A DNA stretch of 53,433 nucleotides from Rudanella paleaurantiibacter (GCF_009184635.1 NZ_WELI01000018.1:1-53433); one strand, 5' to 3'; positions 8,914 through 18,985 are shown, counted from the first letter of the stretch. The notes: generated by a model from the sequence alone, not told the origin. Program-made: numbers and translations.

Positions 8914-8961
8914 AAATGGATAATGTGAACGAGCTGTAGTGGCTAATCGCATTATCCATTT
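8914..8961. repeat. TGGATAATG inverted repeat (CATTNNN heptamer family)
   Basis: AAATGGATAATG at 8914-8925 is perfectly complementary to CATTATCCATTT at 8950-8961, with a 24-base loop. The unit CATTATC-CATTNNN is the same heptamer seen in tandem at 31066-31121. It lies between dedA and aroE and could act as a terminator or RNA-stability hairpin. Confidence 0.75.
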
Positions 8962-8986
8962 TTTGTACAATACAACCTAACACCTT

Positions 8987-9754
8987 ATGAACCGCTACGG
9001 ACTCATTGGCTACCCGCTGACGCATTCGTTTTCTAAAAAATACTTCGCCGACAAGTTTGAGCGTGAGGGCATTACCAACGCCCGGTACGACCTCTACGAA
9101 ATGGCCGACGTAGCTACTCATCTGCCCGATTTGCTACAAAGCCCCGGTCTGCGGGGGCTCAACGTGACCATTCCACACAAGCAGGCTGTACTCCCCTTCC
9201 TGAACCGGCTCGACAGTTCAGCCCAGAAAGTCGGGGCGGTTAATGTGATTCGGGTCGAAGCCGACGGGAGTCTTACGGGCTACAACTCCGATTACTACGG
9301 GTTCCGGCAGTCGCTCGAAGAGTGGGTAAGAAGTCAACACCCGGCCGTGCAGAGCCTCGCCGATTTTTTCGAGGGAGCACTCGTCCTGGGCACTGGTGGA
9401 GCTTCTAAAGCCGTTGTCGCGGCCCTGAGCGACCTCGGCATCCGGTACAAACTAGTGTCGCGGACGGCCGCACCCGGTGGGTTAACCTATAACGACCTGC
9501 CCGGCCAACTGGCCCAGTACCCGCTCATTATCAACTGTTCGCCGGTGGGGACTTACCCCAACGTAACGCAGGCACCCGACCTGCCCTACACCGAGCTGAC
9601 GGCCAATCACTGGCTCTACGATCTGGTGTACAACCCCGCCGAAACCGTGTTTATGCGGCAGGCCCTCGACCGGGGTGCCCAAGCCCTCAACGGCTACCGA
9701 ATGCTGGTTCTCCAGGCCGAAAAAGCCTGGTCGATCTGGAACGAAACCCGCTAA
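8987..9754 (+). CDS. aroE: Shikimate dehydrogenase
   Basis: NADPH-dependent reduction of 3-dehydroshikimate to shikimate in the aromatic amino acid pathway. The N-terminus (YGLIGYPLTHSFSKKYFADKF) carries the SxS shikimate-binding motif. LNVTIPHKQAV contains the catalytic Lys, and GAVNVIR, GYNSDYYGFRQSL with the catalytic Asp, and the nucleotide-binding loop VLGTGGASKAV all follow in order. The length (255 aa) is normal. It starts an apparent operon with the small monooxygenase 18 bases downstream and nagA. Confidence 0.95.
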   Translation: MNRYGLIGYPLTHSFSKKYFADKFEREGITNARYDLYEMADVATHLPDLLQSPGLRGLNVTIPHKQAVLPFLNRLDSSAQKVGAVNVIRVEADGSLTGYNSDYYGFRQSLEEWVRSQHPAVQSLADFFEGALVLGTGGASKAVVAALSDLGIRYKLVSRTAAPGGLTYNDLPGQLAQYPLIINCSPVGTYPNVTQAPDLPYTELTANHWLYDLVYNPAETVFMRQALDRGAQALNGYRMLVLQAEKAWSIWNETR

Positions 9755-9772
9755 CCATCAATCCCAAACCTC

Positions 9773-10063
9773 ATGTCTCTTCTCGTTTTTGCCACCATTA
9801 CGGCCAACCCCGGCCAGGAAGAAGCCCTCAAAGCGGCTTTCCATGAACTGATTCCGCTCGTGCGGGCCGAGGCTGCCTGTCAGTTATACGAACTCTACCA
9901 CAGCACCGAAAACCCAACCCGGTTTATCATGCACGAGCGGTGGGACGATGAAGCTGGTCTTCAGGCCCACAGTAATATGCCCCACATGAAGGCGTTCGGT
10001 GAGAAAGCCCGCACCCACGGCTGGCTGGCCAAACCCGCCGAACTGATTCGGGTGCCCGAATAA
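9773..10063 (+). CDS. YgiN/ABM-type putative quinol monooxygenase
   Basis: A 96-residue single-domain member of the antibiotic biosynthesis monooxygenase (ABM) dimeric alpha/beta-barrel superfamily. FATITANPGQEEALKAAF at the start, CQLYELYHSTENPTRF in the middle and HERWDDEAGLQAH with HMKAF are typical. Such proteins are cofactor-free dimers acting on quinols or related compounds, but the substrate here is unknown. It sits between aroE (18 bases) and nagA (6 bases), suggesting co-transcription rather than a shared pathway. Confidence 0.87.
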   Translation: MSLLVFATITANPGQEEALKAAFHELIPLVRAEAACQLYELYHSTENPTRFIMHERWDDEAGLQAHSNMPHMKAFGEKARTHGWLAKPAELIRVPE

Positions 10064-10069
10064 GCGCGA

Positions 10070-11218
10070 ATGCAGATGCTTTTTCGCAACGCCACCGTTT
10101 TCACCGGTACCGAACTGGTTAGCCAGGCGTCGGTACGGGTGGAAAATGGGCGTATTCTGGAAGTAAACACCACCGACGTATCGGAAGCTACTCCCAACAG
10201 CATCGACCTGGCTGGCGACTATCTGGTACCGGGCTTTGTTGACCTTCAGGTGTACGGCGGCACCCAGGTTTTCCTAAACCAGGCGCCCACCGCCAACACC
10301 GTTCGGCATATACTGAACGCCCACCGACGCTGCGGGACCACATCGGTGCTTCCGACCCTGTTTACCGCCCCTCAATCGGTGCTCATGCAGGCGGCCGAAG
10401 CCGTGCGCGAGGTTATGCATGAGCAGCCCTTCGGCGTGCTCGGTTTCCACGCCGAAGGGCCGTACATCAGTCCCGACCGCCGGGGTGTTCATCCGGCAGC
10501 GGCCATCTGCACCCCCAATCTGGATCAGCTGGCGCACCTGTTTGGGCAGTACGGCGATGTACTTTCGCTGATGACTCTGGCCCCCGAGCAATTCACACCC
10601 GAGCAATGGACGTGGTTGCTTGCCCACAAACCCGCCCGATTGCAGCTGTCCATTGGCCACAGCAACGCCACCTACGGGCAGGCTCGGCGAGCCCTCAACG
10701 AGGGGGTTACGCTGGCAACACACCTGTATAACGCCATGCGCGGTTTTGAGAGCCGCGAGCCGGGGGTAGTTGGGGCGGTTTTCGACCACCCGACGGTGCA
10801 GAGTAGCCTTGTGGCCGACGGGTTTCATTGCGACCCCGTCTCCATTCGGCTGGCCCACCGATTGCTGGGCAATCGCCTGTTCCTGATTTCCGACGCGCTA
10901 TTGATTCGACCCCAGCAACATCAGTTCTGGCTCACTGCCGATATGCCCCTGCACTACGAAAATGGGCGCATTCTGAACCACCAAAATCAGTTAGCTGGCT
11001 CGGCTATTACCCTGCTCGATGCCGTCCAGCTCTGCGTGGAGCAAGTCGGTATCTCCCTCCCAAACGCATTGCAAATGGCTTCGACGGTACCCGCCCAAGT
11101 AGCGGGGTTTGGTCACACATTGGGCAAGATCGCGCCCGGCTACGTGGCCAACCTCCTCCGGCTCGATCACAGGCTGGAGCTACAGAACGTGTGGATTGAG
11201 GGTAGCCCAGTGATGTAG
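10070..11218 (+). CDS. nagA: N-acetylglucosamine-6-phosphate deacetylase
   Basis: Amidohydrolase that converts GlcNAc-6-phosphate to glucosamine-6-phosphate and acetate in amino sugar and cell-wall recycling. Visible metal and active-site motifs are GFVDLQVYGG, FHAEGPYISPDRRGVH (metal Glu), IGHSNATY (His), THLYNAMRG (His) and LISDAL with the catalytic Asp in the usual TDA position. The length of 382 residues is normal. It is the last gene of the aroE-monooxygenase-nagA run and converges with ribD, 18 bases away. Confidence 0.92.
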   Translation: MQMLFRNATVFTGTELVSQASVRVENGRILEVNTTDVSEATPNSIDLAGDYLVPGFVDLQVYGGTQVFLNQAPTANTVRHILNAHRRCGTTSVLPTLFTAPQSVLMQAAEAVREVMHEQPFGVLGFHAEGPYISPDRRGVHPAAAICTPNLDQLAHLFGQYGDVLSLMTLAPEQFTPEQWTWLLAHKPARLQLSIGHSNATYGQARRALNEGVTLATHLYNAMRGFESREPGVVGAVFDHPTVQSSLVADGFHCDPVSIRLAHRLLGNRLFLISDALLIRPQQHQFWLTADMPLHYENGRILNHQNQLAGSAITLLDAVQLCVEQVGISLPNALQMASTVPAQVAGFGHTLGKIAPGYVANLLRLDHRLELQNVWIEGSPVM

Positions 11219-11236
11219 GCTACCGGGTGGTTTGGC

Positions 11237-12280
11237 TTAGCGGGCGCGGTAAATACTCAACTCGTCGGGGCCGACCATCTCCCGGCTCACCAACCGCCCA
11301 CTAGGGGCTGGTGCCGGTACACCCGCCCCCAGCATTTTAGGACTCCGAAACACCCGCATCTCATCCCACAGATTCGCCTGTATAAACGAGCTGAGCAGCG
11401 CTACGCCCCCCTCTACCAGTACCGACTGGATATGCCGATGGTGCAAATCGGCTAATAACTGCGACAGGAAGTCTTTACCCGAATTGAGCGTTACACATGT
11501 GGCCTGCATATCGGCCGGTGGCTCGTTATACGTGTAGCATAAAGTTGGCTGCGACCCATCGAATACGTGCAGCGATTGCGGCAATGTCCCCATCTTGTCG
11601 ATCACAATCCGGGTTGGGTTCAGCCCATGCCAGAGCCGGACGTTCAGGCTGGGATTATCGTTACGAGCCGTGTTGGTGCCTACCATAATAGCGGGTTCTT
11701 CGGCACGCCAGCGGTGCACAAGTCGTTGCGCCAGCGGGCCCGATATAGACACCGGTTGCCCACCCGGCCCACCAATGAAGCCATCAGACGTTTCGGCCCA
11801 TTTGAGCAGAATGTAGGGCCGCTGTTGCTCCATTTGCGTAAAGAAGCGCCGGTTCAGCTCGCGGCCGCGCTCGGCCAACACACCCGTTTCGACAGCAATA
11901 CCGGCCTCACGGAGCCGCGTTAGGCCGCGCCCGGCCACCAATGGGTTCGGGTCATCGTTGCAGACTACCACCCGGCTTACCCGCTTCTCCACCAGCAGGT
12001 CGGCGCAGGGGGGCGTTTTGCCGTAGTGCGAGCATGGCTCCAGGGTCACATAAGCCGTGGCCTGGGGCAACAGGTGCTCATCTTCGGGCCGCACCGATCG
12101 AACAGCGTTGACCTCGGCATGAGGCCCACCATAGCGTTGATGCCAGCCCTCGCCGATAATGCGCGGCCCGGTGCGGTCGTCGTACACCAGCACGCAGCCC
12201 ACCATGGGGTTGGGGCTAACAAAACCGCGCCCCAGAGTCGCTAACTCCAGGGCGCGGGTCATATATAGTTCGTGGTTCAT
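11237..12280 (-). CDS. ribD: Bifunctional riboflavin biosynthesis deaminase/reductase
   Basis: Catalyses deamination of the pyrimidine intermediate and NADPH reduction of its ribose side chain in riboflavin synthesis. The N-terminal deaminase has the zinc ligands HAE (GGPHAEVNAV) and PCSHYGKTPPC. The C-terminal RibD reductase domain includes LKWAETSDGFIGG, MVGTNTARNDNPSLNVR and VEGGVALLSSFI. I prefer the ATG at 12280, which gives MNHELYMTRALEL; the in-frame ATG at 12298 adds six non-conserved residues. It lies 27 bases behind the AAA ATPase gene on the same strand and is probably co-transcribed with it. Confidence 0.93.
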   Translation of the reverse strand: MNHELYMTRALELATLGRGFVSPNPMVGCVLVYDDRTGPRIIGEGWHQRYGGPHAEVNAVRSVRPEDEHLLPQATAYVTLEPCSHYGKTPPCADLLVEKRVSRVVVCNDDPNPLVAGRGLTRLREAGIAVETGVLAERGRELNRRFFTQMEQQRPYILLKWAETSDGFIGGPGGQPVSISGPLAQRLVHRWRAEEPAIMVGTNTARNDNPSLNVRLWHGLNPTRIVIDKMGTLPQSLHVFDGSQPTLCYTYNEPPADMQATCVTLNSGKDFLSQLLADLHHRHIQSVLVEGGVALLSSFIQANLWDEMRVFRSPKMLGAGVPAPAPSGRLVSREMVGPDELSIYRAR

Positions 12281-12307
12281 TGGGTAGGCTGTTTGCAAGC
12301 CGCCAAG

Positions 12308-13840
12308 TTAAAACCGATCGTCGTCATCTTCGTCCTCTTCTTCGCCAAAGTGTTTGGTCGGATCGAACATAGAGCCCACCAAATCCTGAAACGACTGCCC
12401 GGTATCCATCGCTTTCTTGCCAATAAGCGAGTATTCGGCAATGCCGTGGAGGGCAAACTCCATCATAAACAGTTTCTCGGCCTTACTCAGGCGCGGGTGC
12501 AGTTCGTCAATCAGATCGTCGAGACCATCAATGGTACGCAGGCGGCTTTCGTAATCGCGGTTGGGCAAATCACTCAGGATTTCCATCGTGTTACCATCAC
12601 CAAACCAGTCGGTGATTTTCTTATAAATGTTGCCGCGCTTTTCCTTCTTAGCCTTTTCGGGGTTCGGAAAGTAGTTCAAAAATTGCGTCCTGATGGATTT
12701 CCCAATCAGGTTTTGGGCCACAATAACCGGGCCTTCTACCTCACCCTCGTACACAAGCTCCACCTTGCCGCAGATAGCCGGCACCACGCCGTACAGGTCG
12801 GCAATGCGCACGTAAGTCTCTTTCTCGCTATTGATCAAAGCCCGGCGCTCAGCCGATGATAACAGGTTTTCGTAGGCTGAAATGGTCATCCGCGCTGATA
12901 CCCCCGACTTGGCGTCCACGTACTCACTTTCGCGGGCTTCCATAGCCACCTGCTCAATCAGGTCGGTAATAAGGTCGTTGGTTTTAACCAGCCCTTTCTG
13001 TTCCGTCTTAACAATGGCCTCCTGCATGGTAATTTTCTTACCCGTTGCAATCGACTTCGGATAGTGCGTCACAATCTGGCTATCAATCCGGTCTTTCAGC
13101 GGAGTTACAATGCTACCCCGGTTGGTGTAATCTTCCGGGTTGGCCGTAAACACGAACTGAATGTCGAGCGGTAACCGCAGCTTGAAACCCCGAATCTGAA
13201 TATCGCCTTCCTGCAAAATATTGAAAAGCGACACCTGAATACGAGCCTGCAAGTCGGGCAACTCGTTAATCACGAAGATGCAGCGGTGCGAGCGTGGAAT
13301 AAGCCCGAAGTGAATCGTCCGCTCGTCGGAGTAAGGCAGTTTGAGCGTCGCAGCCTTGATAGGGTCTACATCGCCAATCAAATCGGCTACCGACACATCG
13401 GGTGTGGCCAGTTTTTCGGTGTACCGGTCACTGCGGTGTAACCAGCCAATGGGGGTTGCATCGCCCAGTTCAGCAATGCGGTCGTGTGCATAGCGCGAGA
13501 GGGGTTGCAGCGGGTCATCGTTCAGTTCGGAGCCCTCTACAACCGGAATATATTCATCGAGCAGGTTGACCATCAGCCGGGCGATCCGGGTTTTGGCCTG
13601 CCCCCGCAAACCAAGCAGGTTGATGTGGTGCATCGACAAAATAGCCCGCTCAACGTCGGGAATAACGGTTTCTTCGTACCCCCAGATTCCGGGGAAAACC
13701 ATCTCTTTTGCCTTAATTTTTTCGATCAGATTATCGCGTAACTCCTGCTTGATGGAGCGTGTCTGGTAACCAGCCGCTTTGAGTTCACCAAGCGTTTTGA
13801 TAGTAAGCAACTCTTTTGCCTTCAGATTGCGGTAACTCAT
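12308..13840 (-). CDS. Magnesium-chelatase/MoxR-type AAA+ ATPase
   Basis: AAA+ ATPase of the chelatase clade, with Walker A GLRGQAKT (residues 77-84), a Walker B-like CIFVINELPDL (Asn192-Glu193 where Asp-Glu is usual) and sensor-1/arginine region FVFTANPEDYTNRGSIVTPLKDR. The C-terminal half carries a helical lid and ends in an acidic run (EEEDEDDDD). It is not part of a chlorophyll or cobalamin locus. In Bacteroidota such ATPases work with a VWA-domain protein; the obvious partner here is the VWA gene at 21705-22808, about 8 kb away. The substrate remodelled is unknown. Confidence 0.85.
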   Translation of the reverse strand: MSYRNLKAKELLTIKTLGELKAAGYQTRSIKQELRDNLIEKIKAKEMVFPGIWGYEETVIPDVERAILSMHHINLLGLRGQAKTRIARLMVNLLDEYIPVVEGSELNDDPLQPLSRYAHDRIAELGDATPIGWLHRSDRYTEKLATPDVSVADLIGDVDPIKAATLKLPYSDERTIHFGLIPRSHRCIFVINELPDLQARIQVSLFNILQEGDIQIRGFKLRLPLDIQFVFTANPEDYTNRGSIVTPLKDRIDSQIVTHYPKSIATGKKITMQEAIVKTEQKGLVKTNDLITDLIEQVAMEARESEYVDAKSGVSARMTISAYENLLSSAERRALINSEKETYVRIADLYGVVPAICGKVELVYEGEVEGPVIVAQNLIGKSIRTQFLNYFPNPEKAKKEKRGNIYKKITDWFGDGNTMEILSDLPNRDYESRLRTIDGLDDLIDELHPRLSKAEKLFMMEFALHGIAEYSLIGKKAMDTGQSFQDLVGSMFDPTKHFGEEEDEDDDDRF

Positions 13841-14092
13841 TCGTAGGGGAGCGTTGTTATTAGATGGTGTATTCCCGAAATCAACAGCCCGCAGGCCCGT
13901 TCAGACCGGACATACATCCTTATGCTAACAGGGTTTTCGGCCAAATGGTTTTTACAAATGTCCTCGGTTTTCCCCTGCATCCTGCATCGCTTTGGCTGCC
14001 CTATTTTTAGGGATTGAGCGTATCGGGTTTCGGTACTTCTGAGGCTCAGCTCGCTTACACCAATCCAAGAAAATCAGGCATTATTCAGTCAA
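13841..14092. other. Intergenic region upstream of the AAA ATPase
   Basis: This is the gene-free stretch between the AAA ATPase start and the infB terminator. I see a small palindrome CCCTATTTTTAGGG near 14000 and no exact TAnnTTTG element on the minus strand, so the ATPase promoter is not identified. No RNA gene or open frame is convincing. Confidence 0.5.
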
Positions 14093-14125
14093 CAAAAAAG
14101 CCCCACCTTGCGAGCAAGGTGGGGC
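14093..14125 (-). terminator. Intrinsic terminator of the rimP-nusA-infB operon
   Basis: On the minus strand an 11-base perfect stem (GCCCCACCTTG with CAAGGTGGGGC, loop of 4) is followed by TTTTTT, beginning about 25 bases after the infB stop. Confidence 0.9.
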
Positions 14126-14149
14126 TTCCCATATGTGTTATGCGGTTGC

Positions 14150-17100
14150 CTACGTCGACGAGAGCGTCCGCTTCACTTCTTTGAACTCGAAACCTTCGAT
14201 GATATCGCCAACCTGAATGTCGTTGAAGTTTTTCACGCTCAAACCACATTCGTAGCCCTGACGAACCTCGCTTACGTCGTCTTTGAAACGTTTCAGCGCG
14301 TCGATGTCGCCAGTATGGATCACGATAAAGTCGCGGATCACGCGGATCTTGTTGTTCCGTTTGATGTTGCCATCCGTCACCATACAGCCGGCTACAGTAC
14401 CGATCTTGCTGATCTTGAAGACTTCGCGTACTTCGATATTGCCCGTAATAACTTCTTCCTGCGTCGGCGCCAACAGACCTTCCATGGCATCCTTCACTTC
14501 GTTGATGGCGTCATAGATGATCGAGTACAAACGAATCTCGATCTGCTCCTGCTCAGCCAGTCGGCGGGCGTTGGCCGACGGACGCACCTGGAAGCCGACG
14601 ATGATAGCATCAGAAGCAGAAGCCAGCAGAATGTCTGATTCTGAAATCTGACCAACCGCTTTGTGAATAATATTCACCTGTACTTCACCTGTCGACAACT
14701 GGAGCAGCGAATCCGAGAGAGCTTCTACCGAACCGTCTACGTCACCTTTCACAATCACGTTCAGTTCTTTGAAGCTTCCGATTGCCTTCCGGCGACCGAT
14801 CTCTTCCAGCGTGATGTGCTTGCGGGTCCGCAGCGACTGCTCACGGAGCAACTGCTCACGCTTGTTGGCAATCTCACGGGCTTCGCGCTCCGTTTCCATC
14901 ACGTTGAACTTATCACCAGCCTGCGGAGCGCCCGGCAGACCCAGAATCTGTACCGGTGTCGACGGGCCGGCTTCTTTGATCCGCTCACCGCGGTCGTTGG
15001 TCATGGCCCGGATACGTCCGTAGTGAGCCCCTACGAGCATCACATCGCCCTGCTTAAGGGTTCCGGTTTCAACCAGTACGGTCGATACGTAACCACGGCC
15101 TTTGTCGAGCTGGGCTTCGATAACGGTACCGATGGCCCGACGGTTCGGGTTAGCTTTCAGTTCAAGGACTTCGGCTTCCAGCAATACTTTTTCGAGCAGA
15201 TCATCGACACCCAGACCGGATTTCGACGAAATCTCCTGCGATTGGTATTTACCACCCCACTCTTCTACCAGAATGTTCATCTGCGAGAGGGCGTTGCGGA
15301 TTTTTTCGGCATCGGCACCCGGCTTATCCACCTTCGAGAAGGCAAACACGATGGGAACACCCGCTACCTGCGCGTGGTTGATAGCCTCGCGGGTTTGGGG
15401 CATGATGCTATCGTCAGCAGCAATCACGATGATAACGACGTCGGTTACTTTCGCACCGCGAGCACGCATGGCCGTAAAGGCTTCGTGACCCGGCGTATCA
15501 AGGAACGTTACCATCCGGCCGTCGGTCGTTTTCACACTGTACGCACCAATGTGCTGTGTGATACCACCGGCTTCACCAGCAGCCACCTTGGTCCGGCGGA
15601 TGTAGTCAAGCAGCGACGTTTTACCGTGGTCAACGTGACCCATGATGGTAACAATCGGAGCACGGGGTTGCAGGTCTTCGGCAGCATCCTGAATTTCTTC
15701 CAGACCCGCTTCAACTTCCTGCTCGGCCGTTACAAACTCCACATCATACCCAAATTCGTCGGCAATAACCGTGATCGCTTCAGCATCGAGACGCTGGTTG
15801 ATCGACACGAACATACCGAGGCTCATACAGGTAGCAATTACCTCGTTGACCGAAACGTCCATCATCGACGCCAGATCGTTGGCCGAGACAAACTCGGTTA
15901 CGCGCAGTGTCTTTGATTCTTCGTTCTCCAGTTCCATCCGTTCGCGCTCGCGTTCGCTGCGCTCCCGACGGCGATCCCGACGACGGTCGGCACCCCGGTT
16001 CTGGTTGTTACCCTGCAAACGGGCGTTGGTAGCCCGAATGTTGGCCCGTACGTCGGCTTCCGAAGGTGTCTCACGACGATCCCGTGTGCCTCCCCGGTTG
16101 TTGTTATTGCCTGTATTACCACCGCGGTTGCCACCCCGGTTGTTGTTATTGTTATTGTTGTTGTTTGGCCGACCGCCGGTGTTGTTATTGCGGTTGCCAC
16201 CACCCTGACCCTGGCCTTGCTGACCCTGGGCATTGTTGTTGTTACCGTCGCGTGGGCCGCGGTCGTTGCGTTGACCACCCTGGCCTTGCTGGCCACCGGC
16301 CGTGTTGGCCTGGCCTTCGCGGGGTCCACGGTCATTGCGCGGACCTCCCTGCCCCTGACGGTTATCGTTCGGGCGATTCTGGTTATTACCGTCGCGTGGA
16401 CCGCGGTCATTGCGTGGACCGCCTTGACCACCTTGTCCCTGGCCTCCGCCCTGTCCACCACCTGCATTAGGCTGTGCTGAGCTGGCCACGCTACCTTCTT
16501 TACCCCGAATCCGCTTCCGCTTACCCCGATCACGATCGCGACCACTGGGTTGACGGTTAAACTGACTCAGGTCAATGGTTCCTTTTACAGTCAGACCCTG
16601 CAGCTGAACTTTACCCTCTGCCCGAATCGTTTCGGGCTCTTTAGGTGGCTCAGGCGCGGCTGGTGGTGTGGTGGCTGGTGCAGCTGGTGGCGTAGCTGGG
16701 CGGGCCGCTTCAGGAGCGGGAGCCGGTTTCGGTTCAGCCGGGCTACGATCAGCCTGCTTCGGTTCAGCCGGGCTGCGATCAGCCGGGCCACGGTCAGCGA
16801 CCGGGGCCGGGGTTGGCTCAGGGGCCTTAGCCACAGGAGCCGGAGCAGCTGGCGCTGGTTTTGCCTGCGCAACAGGAGCGGGCACAGGAGCAGCGGGCTT
16901 CGGTGCCGGTGCTGGCTCAGGGGCCTTGGCCACAGGAGCCGGAGTGGGCTCGGGTGCCTTCACTACAGGAGCAGCCGGAGCCACAGGGGGCTGGGCTGCA
17001 ACCGGTGCCGCAGGCTTTGGTGCCGGAGCAGGCTCAGGTGCTTTCGCTACAGGAGCCGGAGCAACCGGGGGCTGCGGTGTAGCAGGCCGAGGTTGCGGAG

Positions 17101-17548
17101 CCGGTGCGCCAGGCTTAGCATTCAGATCAATTTTACCCAGTACCTTCAGGCCAGGCAGCGTTGAACCACCCGACTCAGGCTTGCGCTCACTCGGAGCGGC
17201 AGAACCAGTATCGGCCGGGCTTTGTGCCTGAGGCTGAACGGCCTCGGGTCGTTTGGCGTCCGATTCGATACGGCGCCCTGCGTCATCACGACGGTAGAGA
17301 ATAACGTCATCGTCCTGCTTGCGGGGAGCTTCAGCCGGTGCCACGGGAGCGGGCTTGGAAGCGCCGTTCAGCAGATCGTTTGATTTGAATTCTTTCGCCA
17401 ACACCTCCAACTGATCCATAGGGATCTTGGTGTTGGGATTACTATCGACCTTATACCCCTTGGCAGACAGCTTGCTCACCACGGTGGATAACCCCACGTG
17501 GAGAACTTTTGCCACTTGGCTTAGTCGCATTGATTTATCTTCTGCCAT
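14150..17548 (-). CDS. infB: Translation initiation factor IF-2 with very long low-complexity N-terminal region
   Basis: GTPase that places initiator tRNA on the 30S subunit and promotes subunit joining. Order: N-terminal IF2_N helix bundle (about 1-55, [13 protein letters not shown]), an Ala/Pro/Glu-rich stretch (about 60-330), an Arg/Gly/Asn/Gln-rich stretch (about 340-510), a second IF2_N module ([15 protein letters not shown]), then the G domain. G1 is GHVDHGKT (about 634-641) and G3 is DTPGHE. G4 reads SKVD at about residue 738, where NKxD is usual. Domains II-IV follow to the C-terminus ([14 protein letters not shown]). At 1132 residues it is longer than most, because of the linker. It is the last gene of the operon and is followed by a strong terminator. 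Confidence 0.97.
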   Translation of the reverse strand: MAEDKSMRLSQVAKVLHVGLSTVVSKLSAKGYKVDSNPNTKIPMDQLEVLAKEFKSNDLLNGASKPAPVAPAEAPRKQDDDVILYRRDDAGRRIESDAKRPEAVQPQAQSPADTGSAAPSERKPESGGSTLPGLKVLGKIDLNAKPGAPAPQPRPATPQPPVAPAPVAKAPEPAPAPKPAAPVAAQPPVAPAAPVVKAPEPTPAPVAKAPEPAPAPKPAAPVPAPVAQAKPAPAAPAPVAKAPEPTPAPVADRGPADRSPAEPKQADRSPAEPKPAPAPEAARPATPPAAPATTPPAAPEPPKEPETIRAEGKVQLQGLTVKGTIDLSQFNRQPSGRDRDRGKRKRIRGKEGSVASSAQPNAGGGQGGGQGQGGQGGPRNDRGPRDGNNQNRPNDNRQGQGGPRNDRGPREGQANTAGGQQGQGGQRNDRGPRDGNNNNAQGQQGQGQGGGNRNNNTGGRPNNNNNNNNNRGGNRGGNTGNNNNRGGTRDRRETPSEADVRANIRATNARLQGNNQNRGADRRRDRRRERSERERERMELENEESKTLRVTEFVSANDLASMMDVSVNEVIATCMSLGMFVSINQRLDAEAITVIADEFGYDVEFVTAEQEVEAGLEEIQDAAEDLQPRAPIVTIMGHVDHGKTSLLDYIRRTKVAAGEAGGITQHIGAYSVKTTDGRMVTFLDTPGHEAFTAMRARGAKVTDVVIIVIAADDSIMPQTREAINHAQVAGVPIVFAFSKVDKPGADAEKIRNALSQMNILVEEWGGKYQSQEISSKSGLGVDDLLEKVLLEAEVLELKANPNRRAIGTVIEAQLDKGRGYVSTVLVETGTLKQGDVMLVGAHYGRIRAMTNDRGERIKEAGPSTPVQILGLPGAPQAGDKFNVMETEREAREIANKREQLLREQSLRTRKHITLEEIGRRKAIGSFKELNVIVKGDVDGSVEALSDSLLQLSTGEVQVNIIHKAVGQISESDILLASASDAIIVGFQVRPSANARRLAEQEQIEIRLYSIIYDAINEVKDAMEGLLAPTQEEVITGNIEVREVFKISKIGTVAGCMVTDGNIKRNNKIRVIRDFIVIHTGDIDALKRFKDDVSEVRQGYECGLSVKNFNDIQVGDIIEGFEFKEVKRTLSST

Positions 17549-17624
17549 ACGTTCGGTATATGATCGGCAAATTTAGCGGTTGTTCCTACGATATGAACAA
17601 CAAGTACTTCAATTAAAATCCCGT

Positions 17625-18869
17625 TTACTCAAACTCTCTACGTAAAATATCGAGTATTTCCTCGATCGTAGCTTCTTCCAGATCGGTCAAACGAACCAAT
17701 TCTTCTTTCGTGCGAGCCAATACGCTCTTGGCAGTATCCAGACCAACGCGCCGGAATTCTTCGATGATCCACTCATCGATTTCGTCCCGGAATTCCATCA
17801 GATCGACATCCTCGTCGTCCTCCTGTCCTTCGTTGTCGCGGAATACATCAATCTCCATATCCACCAGTCGGCCGGCCAGTTTAATGTTCTGCCCACCCCG
17901 CCCAATGGCCAGTGATACCTGGTCGGGCTTCATGAATACAGACACACGCCGGGCCTCCCGGTCAATATTCATCGAACTAACCTTTGCCGGGCTCAGAGCA
18001 CGACTAATGAGCAGTTCGAGGTTTTCGGTATAATTAATAACGTCAATATTTTCGTTGTTCAGCTCCCGCACGATGGCGTGAATCCGCGAGCCTTTCATAC
18101 CTACGCAGGCACCTACGGGGTCGATCCGGTCATCGTACGATTCAACGGCTACCTTGGCACGCTCGCCCGGTTCCCGTACAATCTTCCGAATAGAGATCAG
18201 ACCATCATAGATTTCGGGAATCTCCTGCTCAAACAACCGCTCCAAAAATACAGGCGATGTACGCGACAGGATAATCTTGGGCGTGCCGTTGTTCATATCG
18301 ACCCGGTGAATGACGGCCTTCACGGTATCGCCTTTGCGGGGCCGGTCTTTCGGAATCTGCTCGGTGCGGGGCAGGCTCAGTTCATTACTCTCGTTGTCGA
18401 CCAGAATCGTCTCGTTTTTCACGAGCTGATACACTTCTGCCGTAACCAGGTCGCCTACCTGATCCTTGTATTTCTGATACAGGATTTCTTTTTCGAGATC
18501 CTTAATCTTCTGAATAAGCGTTTGCCGGGCCGTTTGTACTACCCGACGACCAAAGTCTTCGAGTTTTACTTCCTCGGCTACCTGCTCGCCTACTTCAAAG
18601 TCATCCTGAATTTTACGCGCTTCGGCCAGGGGAATCTTATCGTAGTCCCAAATGTCTTCCGAATCATCGTCAACAATCTCGCGGGTGCGCCACATTTCGA
18701 GGTCACCACTATCAGGGTTGATAATGACGTCAAAGTTTTCGTCCGTGCCGTATTTTTTACGAATCATCGTCCGAAACACCTCCTCCAGGACCGCAATCAT
18801 GGTAGGCCGGTCAATATTTTTTGACCGGGCGAAGTCGGAAAACGACTCAATAAGTAAGCTGCTGGTCAT
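17625..18869 (-). CDS. nusA: Transcription termination/antitermination factor NusA
   Basis: Binds RNA polymerase and nascent RNA, controlling pausing, termination and antitermination. The N-terminal polymerase-binding domain (SFSDFARSKNIDRPTMIAVL) is followed by an S1 domain (about 130-200) and tandem KH domains. DPVGACVGMKGSRI and SLAIGRGGQNIKLAGRL are the GxxG RNA-binding loops. The protein ends in one helix-hairpin-like segment (LEEATIEEILDILRREFE), the 414-residue short form common in Bacteroidota, without the two acidic repeats of E. coli NusA. It lies between rimP and infB; the rimP-nusA gap carries a heptamer repeat. Confidence 0.96.
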   Translation of the reverse strand: MTSSLLIESFSDFARSKNIDRPTMIAVLEEVFRTMIRKKYGTDENFDVIINPDSGDLEMWRTREIVDDDSEDIWDYDKIPLAEARKIQDDFEVGEQVAEEVKLEDFGRRVVQTARQTLIQKIKDLEKEILYQKYKDQVGDLVTAEVYQLVKNETILVDNESNELSLPRTEQIPKDRPRKGDTVKAVIHRVDMNNGTPKIILSRTSPVFLERLFEQEIPEIYDGLISIRKIVREPGERAKVAVESYDDRIDPVGACVGMKGSRIHAIVRELNNENIDVINYTENLELLISRALSPAKVSSMNIDREARRVSVFMKPDQVSLAIGRGGQNIKLAGRLVDMEIDVFRDNEGQEDDEDVDLMEFRDEIDEWIIEEFRRVGLDTAKSVLARTKEELVRLTDLEEATIEEILDILRREFE

Positions 18870-18876
18870 TTTTATT

Positions 18877-18985
18877 GTTTACAGTTTCAAGTTTGCAGTT
18901 TATAGTTTCTGGTTTACAGTTCTTGGTTGGGGTTACCTGATGCGGGAAACGCTTCATGCAACGGCAAACTGTAAACAGTAAACTA
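18877..18985. repeat. GTTTNNN heptamer repeat between rimP and nusA
   Basis: Six consecutive 7-base units beginning GTTT (GTTTACA, GTTTCAA, GTTTGCA, GTTTATA, GTTTCTG, GTTTACA) run from 18877 to 18918, followed by decayed copies GTTCTTG and GTTGGGG to about 18932. Inverted copies (GTTTACT, GTTTACA, GTTTGCC on the minus strand) lie at about 18965-18985. The inverted block begins at the TAG stop of rimP. The two blocks can pair to form a hairpin inside the operon mRNA. Confidence 0.8.

Noticed and set aside
14663-15916. Long open frame on the plus strand inside infB
   Set aside because: It is opposite the conserved G domain and domains II-III of IF-2; its translation has no domain sense and results from codon bias on the coding strand.
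16066-17164. Several Gly/Ala- or Cys-rich frames opposite the infB linker
   Set aside because: They mirror the low-complexity Ala/Pro and Gly/Asn codons of IF-2 and are not independent genes.
18078-18824. 248-codon plus-strand frame inside nusA
   Set aside because: Entirely antisense to nusA, with no start context or recognisable protein.
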